DNA of 44,111 nucleotides. Origin: Sphingobacteriales bacterium. Lineage in GTDB: Bacteria; Bacteroidota; Bacteroidia; Chitinophagales; Chitinophagaceae. Made by a program: the position numbers and the translations under genes. The notes under the pieces were generated by a model. The model was given only the letters and a program-made list of their open reading frames with translations, was not told the DNA's origin and searched no databases. Within the stretch, counting starts at the first letter, position 1. Each line of letters starts with the position of its first letter. Below are positions 36,827-44,111 of the stretch, one piece after another. The stretch is taken from the NCBI GenBank assembly GCA_016200915.1, contig JACQDV010000059.1, positions 1-44,111 of the forward strand, written 5' to 3'.

Positions 36827-38115
36827 TACAGACTCCAGTAATTGAGTTTTGAAATTTTATTACGGTAAGTACCTTTTAAATCCGCCAGCAAAGCTCCGGG
36901 TTTTGTAATGCTGAGCCAGTAATCTTCTGTTAAATCTTTATAGTGATTATGAGGCACAGTAATAATCACTGCATCATAATCATTTGCCGGTTCTTTAGTT
37001 AATCCAAAACCATATTCATGCATTAATTCATCGCTGTCAGCATGTGGATCAATCACATCTACCTGCAGTGAGAATGATCTTAGTTCCTTAACTACATCCG
37101 CCACTTTTGAGTTACGGATATCACTTACATTTTCTTTAAACGTGGCGCCTTTCACCAGCACTTTTGCTTTAGTAATATCTTTTGTATTGCGCATGATATG
37201 CTGCACTACTTTCTTAGCAACATAATAAGGCATCTCATCATTGATCACTCTTCCTGCCAAAATAACTCTTGAATCATACCCCAGTTTATTGGATTTATAA
37301 GTGAGATAGTATGGATCTACGCCAATACAGTGACCACCTACCAAACCGGGCTGAAACTTAAGAAAGTTCCATTTTGTTCCTGCAGCTTCTAATACTTCAT
37401 ATGTATTGATATCCATCTTATCAAAGATGATGGACAGCTCATTCATCAAAGCAATATTGAGATCACGTTGAGTGTTTTCAATGATCTTGGCTGCCTCTGC
37501 TACTTTAATGGAAGATGCCCTATGCACACCTGCCGTAACAACCAGCTCATATGTCTTTGCAATTTCTTCTGCTGATTCTGCATCACAACCCGAAACGACT
37601 TTTACAATTTTAGCCAATGTATGTTCTTTATCACCGGGATTGATTCTTTCAGGTGAATAGCCCAGCTTAAAGTCCTTGCACATTTTTAATCCACTCAATG
37701 ATTCAATGATGGGCAAACAATCTTCTTCTGTACAACCTGGATAAACGGTCGATTCATACACTACATAGTCACCTTTCTTAATTACTTTACCGATTGTTTC
37801 AGATGCTTTGGTCACCGGAATAAGATCGGGAACATTATGTTCATCTACCGGTGTGGGTACAGCCACAATAAAGAATTTTGCTTCTTTCAGCACATCTAAT
37901 GAATTGGTGAATACGATATCGCAACCATCAAATGCTTCTTTTTCTAATTCATTGCTGGGATCAATTCCCTGCTTCATCAATTCAACACGGGCTGCATTAA
38001 TATCAAACCCGATAACGGAAATTTTTTTAGCAAATTCAAGTGCAATAGGCAAGCCTACGTAACCTAAACCGATTACGGCAAGTTTGTATTCTTTATTGAT
38101 TAGCTGCTGATACAC
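36826..38115 (-). CDS. Nucleotide-sugar dehydrogenase (TviB/VipA-like)
   Basis: This is a UDP-sugar 6-dehydrogenase of 429 aa that oxidises a nucleotide hexose or hexosamine to the uronic acid with NAD. GLGYVGLPIALEFAKK (16-31), VAVPTPVDEHNVPDL, ESTVYPGCTEE, GYSPERINPGD and the catalytic Cys in GGHCIGVDPYYLTYKS are seen. The PERINPGD form and the C-terminal layout resemble TviB/WbpA-type enzymes acting on UDP-N-acetylhexosamines rather than the UDP-glucose enzyme encoded two genes upstream, so the operon carries two distinct dehydrogenases. Substrate assignment is inference. Confidence 0.9.
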   Translation of the reverse strand: MYQQLINKEYKLAVIGLGYVGLPIALEFAKKISVIGFDINAARVELMKQGIDPSNELEKEAFDGCDIVFTNSLDVLKEAKFFIVAVPTPVDEHNVPDLIPVTKASETIGKVIKKGDYVVYESTVYPGCTEEDCLPIIESLSGLKMCKDFKLGYSPERINPGDKEHTLAKIVKVVSGCDAESAEEIAKTYELVVTAGVHRASSIKVAEAAKIIENTQRDLNIALMNELSIIFDKMDINTYEVLEAAGTKWNFLKFQPGLVGGHCIGVDPYYLTYKSNKLGYDSRVILAGRVINDEMPYYVAKKVVQHIMRNTKDITKAKVLVKGATFKENVSDIRNSKVADVVKELRSFSLQVDVIDPHADSDELMHEYGFGLTKEPANDYDAVIITVPHNHYKDLTEDYWLSITKPGALLADLKGTYRNKISKLNYWSL

Positions 38116-38147
38116 GGTTAAATTTATTTAAGGTGATTAAAAACTTT

Positions 38148-38257
38148 TTGACCACTGACAATTGACGACCGACCACACCTGACAACGGACGATTGACCAT
38201 AGACCACAATAAAAATATTTTATCATCTGTTGTCCGTCGTCTATTGTCCATTGTCAG
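38148..38257. repeat. Inverted heptamer element between two nucleotide-sugar genes
   Basis: The left arm has eight units: ttgacca, ctgacaa, ttgacga, ccgacca, then cac, then ctgacaa, cggacga, ttgacca, tagacca (38148-38206). The right arm has four units in the opposite sense: ttgtccg, tcgtcta, ttgtcca, ttgtcag (38230-38257). CTGACAAT at 38155 and ATTGTCAG at 38250 pair perfectly. It fills most of the 146-bp gap in the operon. Confidence 0.85.
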
Positions 38258-38261
38258 TCTT

Positions 38262-39245
38262 TTATTTTCTGCTTATAAACTCTTTGGGTTGTTTTACCAA
38301 CTCTTCTTTTGGTAAAGATTTAAAATATTCATAAGTAATTTTTAAACCTTCGGCCCTGCTCACTTTAGGTTCCCAGCCTAAAATTTGTTTTGCCTTAGTA
38401 ATATCCGGCTGACGTTGTTTTGGATCATCTACCGGTAATGGTTTGTAAATAATTTTTTGATTGGTACCTGTTAAGGAAATCACTTCTTCAGCAAACTCCT
38501 TCAATGTAATTTCATTGGGGTTACCAATATTTACCGGCTGTGCATAATCACTCATCAGCAAACGGTAAATACCTTCAATCAGATCATCAACATAACAAAA
38601 ACTTCTTGTTTGACTACCGTCACCAAAAACCGTTAAGTCTTCACCACGTAATGCCTGGCCAATGAATGCCGGTAATGCACGACCATCATTGAGGCGCATA
38701 CGTGGACCATAGGTATTAAATATGCGGACGATTCTTGTTTCTACTCCATGAAAAGTATGATAAGCCATAGTGATCGCTTCCTGGAAACGTTTTGCCTCAT
38801 CATACACACCACGTGGACCAACAGGGTTTACATTGCCCCAGTATTCTTCATTTTGCGGATGTACTAATGGATCACCATATACTTCGGAAGTGGAAGCAAC
38901 CAATATTCTTGCTTTCTTTTCTTTTGCCAGGCCCAAACAATTATGTGTTCCTAATGAACCAACCTTCAAAGTTTGAATAGGAATTTTTAAATAATCAATC
39001 GGGCTGGCCGGTGAGGCAAAATGAAGGATATAATCTAATTCACCAGGTACATGAATGAATTTTGATACATCATGATGATAAAACTCAAATTGTTCCAGCT
39101 TAAAAAGATGTTCAATATTCCGTAGGTCGCCGGTAATTAAATTATCCATGCCAATAACATGGAAACCTTCTTTAATAAAACGGTCGCATAAATGTGAACC
39201 TAAGAAACCGGCGGCACCTGTAATTAATACTCGTTTACGGGACAT
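38262..39245 (-). CDS. UDP-glucuronate decarboxylase (UDP-xylose synthase)
   Basis: This SDR enzyme of 327 aa converts UDP-glucuronate to UDP-xylose. [20 protein letters not shown] near the start, [32 protein letters not shown], the catalytic Y-x3-K in GVYDEAKRF and [10 protein letters not shown] are diagnostic of UXS. A GTG further upstream (39293) would overlap the UDP-glucose dehydrogenase gene; the ATG at 39245 gives the usual start and a 19-bp gap. Together with that dehydrogenase it makes UDP-xylose from UDP-glucose in two steps. Confidence 0.93.
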   Translation of the reverse strand: MSRKRVLITGAAGFLGSHLCDRFIKEGFHVIGMDNLITGDLRNIEHLFKLEQFEFYHHDVSKFIHVPGELDYILHFASPASPIDYLKIPIQTLKVGSLGTHNCLGLAKEKKARILVASTSEVYGDPLVHPQNEEYWGNVNPVGPRGVYDEAKRFQEAITMAYHTFHGVETRIVRIFNTYGPRMRLNDGRALPAFIGQALRGEDLTVFGDGSQTRSFCYVDDLIEGIYRLLMSDYAQPVNIGNPNEITLKEFAEEVISLTGTNQKIIYKPLPVDDPKQRQPDITKAKQILGWEPKVSRAEGLKITYEYFKSLPKEELVKQPKEFISRK

Positions 39246-39264
39246 TATTTGAATTGTTGAATAG

Positions 39265-40611
39265 TTATTGCGTAATTGTTTTTCTTCCCACACTTACGTA
39301 ATGGAAACCCATATCACTCATTTGATTTAAATCGAAAAGGTTTCTGCCATCGAATATCACTTTGTTCTTCAGCAGTGATATTATCTTTTCAAATTCCGGT
39401 GTACGGAATTCACTCCACTCTGTCGCTATTATCAATGCATCTGCTTCTTTCAATGCATCATATTGTCCATCGGCATAATTGATTTTATCACCCACCACTT
39501 CTTTTACATTCTTCATCGCCTCAGGATCAAATGCTGAGATAGTTGCTCCTTCTGCTACTAACGCATCAATAATATACAAAGCCGGGGCCTCACGAATATC
39601 GTCAGTATTAGGTTTAAATGCAAGTCCCCACAAGGCAAAATGTTTCCCTTTTATATCGCCAAAGTATTCTTTGATTTTTGGAATCAGGTGCAGTTTTTGT
39701 TTTTCATTCACCTCCATCACCGCATTCAGTATTTTAAAATCATACGCTACATCATTGGACGATTTTACCAAAGCCTGTACATCTTTAGGAAAGCAACTTC
39801 CGCCATAACCAATACCAGGAAACAAAAATCGTTTACCAATGCGTTCATCACTGCCTATACCACGACGAACCATATCCACATCTGCTCCCAGCAGTTCACA
39901 CAACTTTGCTACTTCATTCATGAAAGTGATCTTAGTTGCGAGGAATGAATTAGCAGCATACTTGGTTAACTCAGCAGATTTTTCATCCATATAAATGATG
40001 GGGTTTCCCTGGCGAACAAAAGGAGCATACAAATCACCCATTACTTTCTTTGCTCTTTCAGAAGAAGCTCCGATCACTACACGATCAGGTTTCATAAAAT
40101 CATCTACCGCTACTCCTTCCCGTAAAAATTCAGGGTTACTCACTACATCAAAGGCCCCTCCTAAATCCTCCCCGGTGGGGAGGACTTTTTTTGAAGCCTC
40201 AATGATTGCATTCTTAACTTTATCAACAGTACCAACAGGAACAGTGCTTTTATCAACAATAACTTTATAATCTCCCGGCTTAATTATTTTACCTAAATCG
40301 TTGGCTACACCTAAAATATATTTCAGATCAGCACTGCCATCTTCACCCGGTGGTGTGGGCAATGCTAAAAAGATGATAGCAGCATCTTTAATACCTTCTG
40401 CCAGGTTAGTAGTAAACTTTAAGCGTCCTTCCTTCTGGTTGCGGAGAAATAATTTTTCAAGACCAGGCTCATAAATGGTGATCTCACCATTTGCCAGCTT
40501 GTTTACTTTTCTTTCGTCGATGTCAACACAGGTAACAGTATTTCCTGTTTCTGCAAAACAGGTTCCGGTAACTAAACCAACATAGCCGGTGCCTACTACG
40601 GCAATCTTCAT
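39265..40611 (-). CDS. UDP-glucose 6-dehydrogenase
   Basis: This is a 448-aa NAD-dependent dehydrogenase making UDP-glucuronate. [18 protein letters not shown] (7-24), [37 protein letters not shown] and the catalytic Cys in [10 protein letters not shown] are typical. Residues about 141-153 ([13 protein letters not shown]) are encoded by a G+C-rich palindromic repeat whose sister copy lies just upstream of the gene. The inserted loop lies between the NAD-binding helix and the conserved FDVVSNPEF strand, where relatives vary in length. Confidence 0.94.
   Translation of the reverse strand: MKIAVVGTGYVGLVTGTCFAETGNTVTCVDIDERKVNKLANGEITIYEPGLEKLFLRNQKEGRLKFTTNLAEGIKDAAIIFLALPTPPGEDGSADLKYILGVANDLGKIIKPGDYKVIVDKSTVPVGTVDKVKNAIIEASKKVLPTGEDLGGAFDVVSNPEFLREGVAVDDFMKPDRVVIGASSERAKKVMGDLYAPFVRQGNPIIYMDEKSAELTKYAANSFLATKITFMNEVAKLCELLGADVDMVRRGIGSDERIGKRFLFPGIGYGGSCFPKDVQALVKSSNDVAYDFKILNAVMEVNEKQKLHLIPKIKEYFGDIKGKHFALWGLAFKPNTDDIREAPALYIIDALVAEGATISAFDPEAMKNVKEVVGDKINYADGQYDALKEADALIIATEWSEFRTPEFEKIISLLKNKVIFDGRNLFDLNQMSDMGFHYVSVGRKTITQ
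40155..40194. repeat. G+C-rich palindromic repeat inside the UDP-glucose dehydrogenase gene
   Basis: CCCCTCCTAAATCCTCCCC, then GGT, then GGGGAGGA and a T-run. TCCTCCCC (40166-40173) pairs perfectly with GGGGAGGA (40177-40184). It is translated in frame as part of [13 protein letters not shown] related copy lies at 40616-40646. Confidence 0.85.
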
Positions 40612-40615
40612 AAAA

Positions 40616-40646
40616 CCCCTCCTACCTCCCCGGGGGGAGGATATTT
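40616..40646. repeat. G+C-rich palindromic repeat between aminotransferase and dehydrogenase genes
   Basis: CCCCTCCTACCTCCCC followed by GGGGGGAGGAT and a T-run. CCTCCCC (40625-40631) pairs with GGGGAGG (40634-40640). It shares the CCCCTCCTA start, central palindrome and T-rich tail with the copy at 40155. It could also act as an intercistronic hairpin. Confidence 0.8.
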
Positions 40647-40647
40647 T

Positions 40648-41778
40648 TTATTTATTGATAAATTCTAAAATTTTGGAACTAATAAAGCTGAGTTGTTCTT
40701 CATCCAGCTCGGTATGAATAGGCAAAGAGATCACTCTTTCCGTTAACCAGTCACTTACTTTTAAATCATAAGCATCACCACCAAAAGAGGCAAACATTTT
40801 TTGCTTATGACAAGGAACCGGGTAATAAAGCATAGATGGAATTTTATTATCACTCAAATGTTTTATCAAACCTTCCCTGTCCACACCTTCTAACAATAAT
40901 GTATATTGATGGAAAACATGATTGCTGTAAGAAGCCCTGTAAGGAGTAGTGATCTTTGGATGATTAGCAAATGCTTTATCATAATAATCAGCTGCCATTC
41001 TTCTTGCAGCGATGTATTCATCCAAATGTTTTAATTTGATACCGAGTATGGCTGCCTGTATAGCATCTAATCTCGAATTACAGCCTACCAGTTCATGATA
41101 GTAGCGAACTTTTTGACCATGATTGGCAATCATCTTTAATTTTTCAGCCAGCGCATCATCATCCGTAAAAATGGCGCCACCATCACCATATCCACCTAAA
41201 TTTTTAGAAGGATAAAACGAAGTACAACCAATATGACCAATAGCACCGGTCTTTTTCCTTGTGCCGTTGCTGAATGTATAATCGCAACCAATGCCCTGAG
41301 CATTATCTTCAATCACAAATAAATTATGCTCTTTGGCAATCGCCATTATTTCTTCCATTGCTGCTGCATGACCATAAAGATGAACCGGCACAATTGCTTT
41401 TGTTTTTGGAGTGATGGCTTTTTTTACAGCTTCAGGATCCATGCAAAATGTTTTGGGATCTACTTCCACAAACACTGGTTTCAATCTTAATAAAGCAATC
41501 ACTTCAACCGTAGCGATATAAGTAAAGGAAGGACTGATGACCTCATCACCAGGTTGCAGACCCAACGCCATCATAGCAATTTGCAGAGCATCAGTTCCAT
41601 TAGCGCAGGTAATTACGTGTTTGCTGCCGTTGTACGCAGCGAGGTCGTTAGCAAAATTGGTTACATACTTACCGCCAATAAAAACAGAACTATCTAATAC
41701 GTCAAGAACAGCTGCGTCCACTTCTTGTTTTATCTTAAGGTACTGAGTTTTGGTATCAACCATTTGTATGGGCTTCAT
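40648..41778 (-). CDS. DegT/DnrJ/EryC1/StrS family aminotransferase
   Basis: This is a PLP-dependent sugar aminotransferase, 376 aa from the chosen start. FIGGKYVTNFANDLAAYNGSKHVI, CANGTDALQIAMMALGLQPGDEVI, FVIEDNAQGIGCDY with the PLP-binding Asp, and SFYPSKNLGGYGDGGAIFT with the Schiff-base lysine are all present. A frame from 41847 adds 23 residues not seen in relatives and would start upstream of the TATTTTTG promoter box at 41817-41810; MKPIQMVDTKTQY is the natural N-terminus. It probably aminates a keto-nucleotide-sugar. It heads the nucleotide-sugar operon. Confidence 0.92.
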   Translation of the reverse strand: MKPIQMVDTKTQYLKIKQEVDAAVLDVLDSSVFIGGKYVTNFANDLAAYNGSKHVITCANGTDALQIAMMALGLQPGDEVISPSFTYIATVEVIALLRLKPVFVEVDPKTFCMDPEAVKKAITPKTKAIVPVHLYGHAAAMEEIMAIAKEHNLFVIEDNAQGIGCDYTFSNGTRKKTGAIGHIGCTSFYPSKNLGGYGDGGAIFTDDDALAEKLKMIANHGQKVRYYHELVGCNSRLDAIQAAILGIKLKHLDEYIAARRMAADYYDKAFANHPKITTPYRASYSNHVFHQYTLLLEGVDREGLIKHLSDNKIPSMLYYPVPCHKQKMFASFGGDAYDLKVSDWLTERVISLPIHTELDEEQLSFISSKILEFINK

Positions 41779-41809
41779 AACGGTTATAGCCGGGCTTTTA
41801 TCCGGTGCG

Positions 41810-41817
41810 CAAAAATA
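41810..41817 (-). promoter_or_regulatory. -7 promoter element for the nucleotide-sugar operon
   Basis: On the minus strand TATTTTTG fits TAnnTTTG. It lies 32 bp upstream of the ATG at 41778 and inside the longer frame, so it supports the shorter start. The -33 region is weak. Confidence 0.4.
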
Positions 41818-41883
41818 AGGAAATATGGCTGGATGAAAGATAGCCATTAGATTTGTTGAAAATTAAGAATCAACCCGGTAACC

Positions 41884-43239
41884 ATGATTTTTTTGTACGA
41901 TATTTTCCTTGCTTTATACCGAATTGGGGTGAAGGTTTTGGCCCTGTGGAACCCGAAGCCAAGGAAGTGGGTGGAAGGAAGAAAAGGGTTGTTTGAAAGG
42001 ATGAAGTTGGAGGTCGGGAATAATTTGACAGATGACAGTTCACAGATGACAGTAGGAGATGCCCCGTCAACCGTCAACCGTCAACCGTCAACTATTATCT
42101 GGATTCACTGTGCATCATTAGGAGAGTTTGAGCAAGGCAGGCCAATTATTGAAAAATTAAAAAGTCAAAATTCAAAAGTCAAAATATTACTGACTTTCTT
42201 TTCTCCGAGTGGATATGAAGTACAGAAGAATTACAAAGGAGCAGATTGGGTTTATTATCTGCCATTAGATAGCCGGGATAATGCCAAACAATTTTTAGAC
42301 ATCATCAATCCATCGCTGGTAATATATGTGAAGTATGAGTTTTGGTTTTATTATTTAGATGAACTGAAGCGGAGAAAGATTCAAACACTGCTGGTTTCTT
42401 CTATCTTTTTACCCAAACATCCTTTCTTTAAATGGTATGGTGGATTGCACCGGCAAATGCTCGGCTGCTTCAATCATATTTTTGTGCAGAATGAAGCTTC
42501 TAAAAATTTATTGGCTACGATTGGTTTCACCAATAATGTTTCTATCAGCGGCGATACACGGTTTGATAGGGTGATTGAAATTGCTGAAAGTTTTCAACCC
42601 ATTCCTATTATTGAATCTTTTATTGGTGATTGTAAAAAAGTAGTGGTAGCTGGCAGCACCTGGCCCGAAGATGAAGAAGAAATGAATCATTATGCCAACA
42701 CCTACACGGATGTAAAATTCATCATCGCCCCGCATGAGATTGATGAAGAACATTTGCTCGATATTGAAAAGCTGTTCAAGTATTCAGTTCGTTTTTCTCA
42801 GTTGACAGTTGACAGTGGACAGATGACAGAAAGAAATTCACCGTCAACCGTCAACCGTCATCTGTCATCTTCTCCTAACGTTCTCATCATCGACAACATC
42901 GGCATGCTCTCCCGTTTGTACAAGTATGGAACTATAACTTTTGTTGGTGGTGGTTTTGAAACAGATGGGGTGCACAATGTTTTAGAAGCAGCAGTATATG
43001 GTAAACCAGTCATTCATGGACCAGTATTTGAAAACTATGCTGAAGCTGTTGAACTGGAAGCTGCTGGCGGAAGCATTGTGGTTGATAACGCTCTGGAACT
43101 GGAAGAAGAGTTGAATGATTTATTTACGGATGAAAAATATTATAAGGAATGTTGTGCGGCTTCTAAGAATTATGTTTATAGTAAGAAGGGGGCGACTGAG
43201 AGGGTGATGGAGTATTTGGCAAAAAATAAGATCCTTTAA
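41884..43239 (+). CDS. kdtA: 3-deoxy-D-manno-octulosonic acid transferase (KdtA/WaaA)
   Basis: This is the membrane-anchored glycosyltransferase that adds Kdo to lipid A precursor, 451 aa. The N-terminal anchor is FLYDIFLALYRIGVKVLALW. IWIHCASLGEFEQGRPIIEKL holds the conserved glutamate. PLDSRDNAKQFLDIINPSLVIYVKYEFWFYYLDEL, VAGSTWPEDEEE, FVGGGFETDGVHNVLEAAVYGKPVIHGP complete the family set. Two stretches do not belong to the family: about residues 48-70 and 306-330, each encoded by an inverted heptamer-repeat element and each reading QMT...PSTVNR. They lie in loops flanking conserved strands. The gene is divergent from the nucleotide-sugar operon. Confidence 0.95.
   Translation: MIFLYDIFLALYRIGVKVLALWNPKPRKWVEGRKGLFERMKLEVGNNLTDDSSQMTVGDAPSTVNRQPSTIIWIHCASLGEFEQGRPIIEKLKSQNSKVKILLTFFSPSGYEVQKNYKGADWVYYLPLDSRDNAKQFLDIINPSLVIYVKYEFWFYYLDELKRRKIQTLLVSSIFLPKHPFFKWYGGLHRQMLGCFNHIFVQNEASKNLLATIGFTNNVSISGDTRFDRVIEIAESFQPIPIIESFIGDCKKVVVAGSTWPEDEEEMNHYANTYTDVKFIIAPHEIDEEHLLDIEKLFKYSVRFSQLTVDSGQMTERNSPSTVNRHLSSSPNVLIIDNIGMLSRLYKYGTITFVGGGFETDGVHNVLEAAVYGKPVIHGPVFENYAEAVELEAAGGSIVVDNALELEEELNDLFTDEKYYKECCAASKNYVYSKKGATERVMEYLAKNKIL
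42025..42094 (+). repeat. Inverted heptamer element, first copy inside kdtA
   Basis: Left arm: ttgacag, atgacag, ttcacag, atgacag (42025-42052). Right arm in opposite sense: tcaaccg three times and tcaacta (42067-42094). It is translated in frame as DDSSQMTVGDAPSTVNRQPST just before the conserved IWIHCASLGE strand. Confidence 0.88.
42800..42873 (+). repeat. Inverted heptamer element, second copy inside kdtA
   Basis: Left arm: agttgac twice, agtggac, agatgac (42800-42827). Right arm: caccgtc, aaccgtc twice, atctgtc (42839-42866). AGATGACAG (42821-42829) pairs perfectly with CTGTCATCT (42862-42870). It is translated as TVDSGQMTERNSPSTVNRHL, similar to the first copy, in the loop before NVLIIDNIGMLSRLY. 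Confidence 0.88.
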
Positions 43240-43264
43240 TTAGAAATCTCCATATAAAATAAAA

Positions 43265-43870
43265 TCAGTCACTTGTTTTTAAAATATCGTCAACTATTCT
43301 TTTTGTTTTAAAGTCAAAAACAACTTCAAAATATAGTTTATCCTCATATGGTTCTCCAAATCTTTTTACGATTTCCCATTTTAAATGTGATAACACCCGA
43401 CTAACCTCTTTTTCATATTTCTCATCAAGCACTTCTGGTATTTTAATTTTTGTCTCACCTTCTTTAGTTATAGTCAACTCAACATCTTCAAACCACCAAT
43501 CTTCTTCATCAGTTGGCAAATTATCCCAATTAATCTTTCTATTTAGTATCCTGAATATTTTTCTATGCCACTTCTTATAATCAAAACGAGAAAGACGTTT
43601 TTTATCATAAACAATATTCTCGAAATCCTTAATAGATACAATTCGTCCCGAATTAACTATAATTAATTTTGTTTTCTCATATTCCGACAAATACCCCATG
43701 TGAACATAATTGAGTAGTTTACCATAGGGAAGCGAAAACTCGTCTGTAACCCAATCTGCAAACACCTTCTCTCCATCAAATTTACTTTGAAACATTTTAT
43801 CCAATTCTGCAGGGTTCTCTTCATTACAATCTTGGGATTTATGACAACTTTGAATTTTCACTAAATACAA
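43265..43870 (-). CDS. Hypothetical protein, 5' end probably lost to an IS
   Basis: I do not recognise this protein. The frame from a TTG at 43870 gives 201 aa, with Asp/Glu- and Lys-rich sequence, no signal peptide and no membrane segment. A WWFEDVELTI strand and a C-terminal FEVVFDFKTKRIVDDIL suggest a compact alpha/beta protein. The frame stays open upstream to the IS boundary near 43959 and reads FPGLKSCITWSTACWRGY and then QAVWKIEEGKLYL, which looks like genuine protein, so the real start has been cut off. Any expression would depend on the TTG or on an outward promoter of the IS. A cytoplasmic role can be supposed but nothing more. Confidence 0.6.
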   Translation of the reverse strand: MYLVKIQSCHKSQDCNEENPAELDKMFQSKFDGEKVFADWVTDEFSLPYGKLLNYVHMGYLSEYEKTKLIIVNSGRIVSIKDFENIVYDKKRLSRFDYKKWHRKIFRILNRKINWDNLPTDEEDWWFEDVELTITKEGETKIKIPEVLDEKYEKEVSRVLSHLKWEIVKRFGEPYEDKLYFEVVFDFKTKRIVDDILKTSD

Positions 43871-43959
43871 TTTGCCTTCTTCTATTTTCCAAACAGCCTG
43901 ATATCCCCGCCAACATGCAGTTGACCATGTTATACAACTTTTTAAGCCTGGGAATTCTC

Positions 43960-44111
43960 TGGGGTGGCCTTGTAAGCTCCCCCTTTTTCCGGGCCAACCT
44001 AAATTAGAGTTTTTTTGTTTTTAGTAATTCTATGGAAACGGATTAATAAATTCAACTGGTGGAACATTTCCCAACGAATCATGCGGTCTTTCATAGTTAT
44101 AATCATGCTGC
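43960..44111 (-). mobile_element. Right-end IS3-family element fragment
   Basis: This is the 3' end of an IS reading leftwards into the window. The transposase stop lies at 44030. The terminus is probably at 43960, where the plus strand begins TGGGGTGGCCTTGTAAGC, a TG-start end as in IS3-family elements. It abuts the open frame of the hypothetical gene. The other end lies outside the window. Confidence 0.65.
44030..44111 (-). CDS. IS3-family transposase C-terminus, partial
   Basis: The minus strand reads QHDYNYERPHDSLGNVPP and then VEFINPFP before the TAG at 44032-44030. The YNYERPHDSLG pattern is the classical end of the rve integrase domain of IS3/IS150-type transposases. Only 26 codons are in the window. 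Confidence 0.85.
   Translation of the reverse strand, partial: QHDYNYERPHDSLGNVPPVEFINPFP

Noticed and set aside
39246-39293. Upstream GTG start for the UDP-glucuronate decarboxylase
   Set aside because: The extra 16 residues overlap the preceding gene and are not family-like; ATG at 39245 gives the normal N-terminus.
41779-41847. Upstream start for the DegT aminotransferase
   Set aside because: The added 23 residues are not family-like and a promoter -7 box lies within them.
21402-42873. Heptamer arrays as CRISPR repeats
   Set aside because: Units are 7 bp with no unique spacers, and no cas genes are present.

Overview
The window looks like a contig from a member of the Bacteroidota, most likely Chitinophagaceae or a close relative (inference). 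The evidence is a SusC/SusD pair with its DUF-type N-terminal domain and lipobox, secreted FG-GAP/VCBS lipoproteins, TAnnTTTG-type -7 promoter elements instead of E. coli-type promoters, a DUF6498 membrane protein and low-to-medium G+C. Both ends run into insertion sequences. The left end holds the first 20 codons of a transposase (IS982-like); the right end holds the last 26 codons of an IS3-type transposase, whose insertion has cut off the 5' end of a neighbouring gene.

Region 1 (about 680-10,960, + strand) is a glycan-uptake locus. It contains SusC, SusD, a strong terminator, a 1191-aa FG-GAP/ASPIC-UnbV lipoprotein, and a second FG-GAP protein with a CxxCH heme motif. The second protein's lipoprotein signal peptide is readable but has no ordinary start codon.

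Region 2 (24,477 down to 10,959, - strand) is one long operon converging on region 1. Its order is DeoR regulator, FucI-like isomerase, split transketolase (N and C subunits), RbsB-type binding protein, DUF2291, RbsA-type ATPase, RbsC-type permease, secreted CE1 esterase, secreted nucleoside-hydrolase-fold protein, secreted Sde182/DUF1593 protein, and a glycerol-kinase-like FGGY kinase. Read as a pathway, this is de-esterification and glycoside cleavage in the periplasm, ABC import, isomerisation, phosphorylation and two-carbon transfer by transketolase. The logic matches the known non-oxidative D-apiose route but the substrate is unknown. A 10-bp-phased direct repeat overlaps a good promoter just upstream of deoR.

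Region 3 (24,739-34,336) is mixed housekeeping and envelope genes: a YkuD_2 L,D-transpeptidase-like protein, a Gfo/Idh/MocA oxidoreductase, a polyprenyl-phosphate sugar transferase, an M1 peptidase, a FemAB/GNAT-like protein, IspD, an isoaspartyl peptidase and a DUF6498 protein.

Region 4 (41,778 down to 34,331, - strand) is a nucleotide-sugar operon: DegT aminotransferase, UDP-glucose dehydrogenase, UDP-glucuronate decarboxylase, a second nucleotide-sugar dehydrogenase, RfbB, RfbC and RfbD. KdtA (WaaA) follows divergently.

The most unusual feature is a dispersed family of degenerate heptanucleotide repeats. They occur as simple arrays or inverted pairs at about eight sites between 21.4 and 42.9 kb. 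Some fill intergenic gaps; others are inserted in frame in genes: twice in kdtA and twice in the M1 peptidase. A separate G+C-rich palindrome also occurs twice, once inside the UDP-glucose dehydrogenase gene. These look like repeats that spread through the genome and are tolerated as surface loops in proteins.
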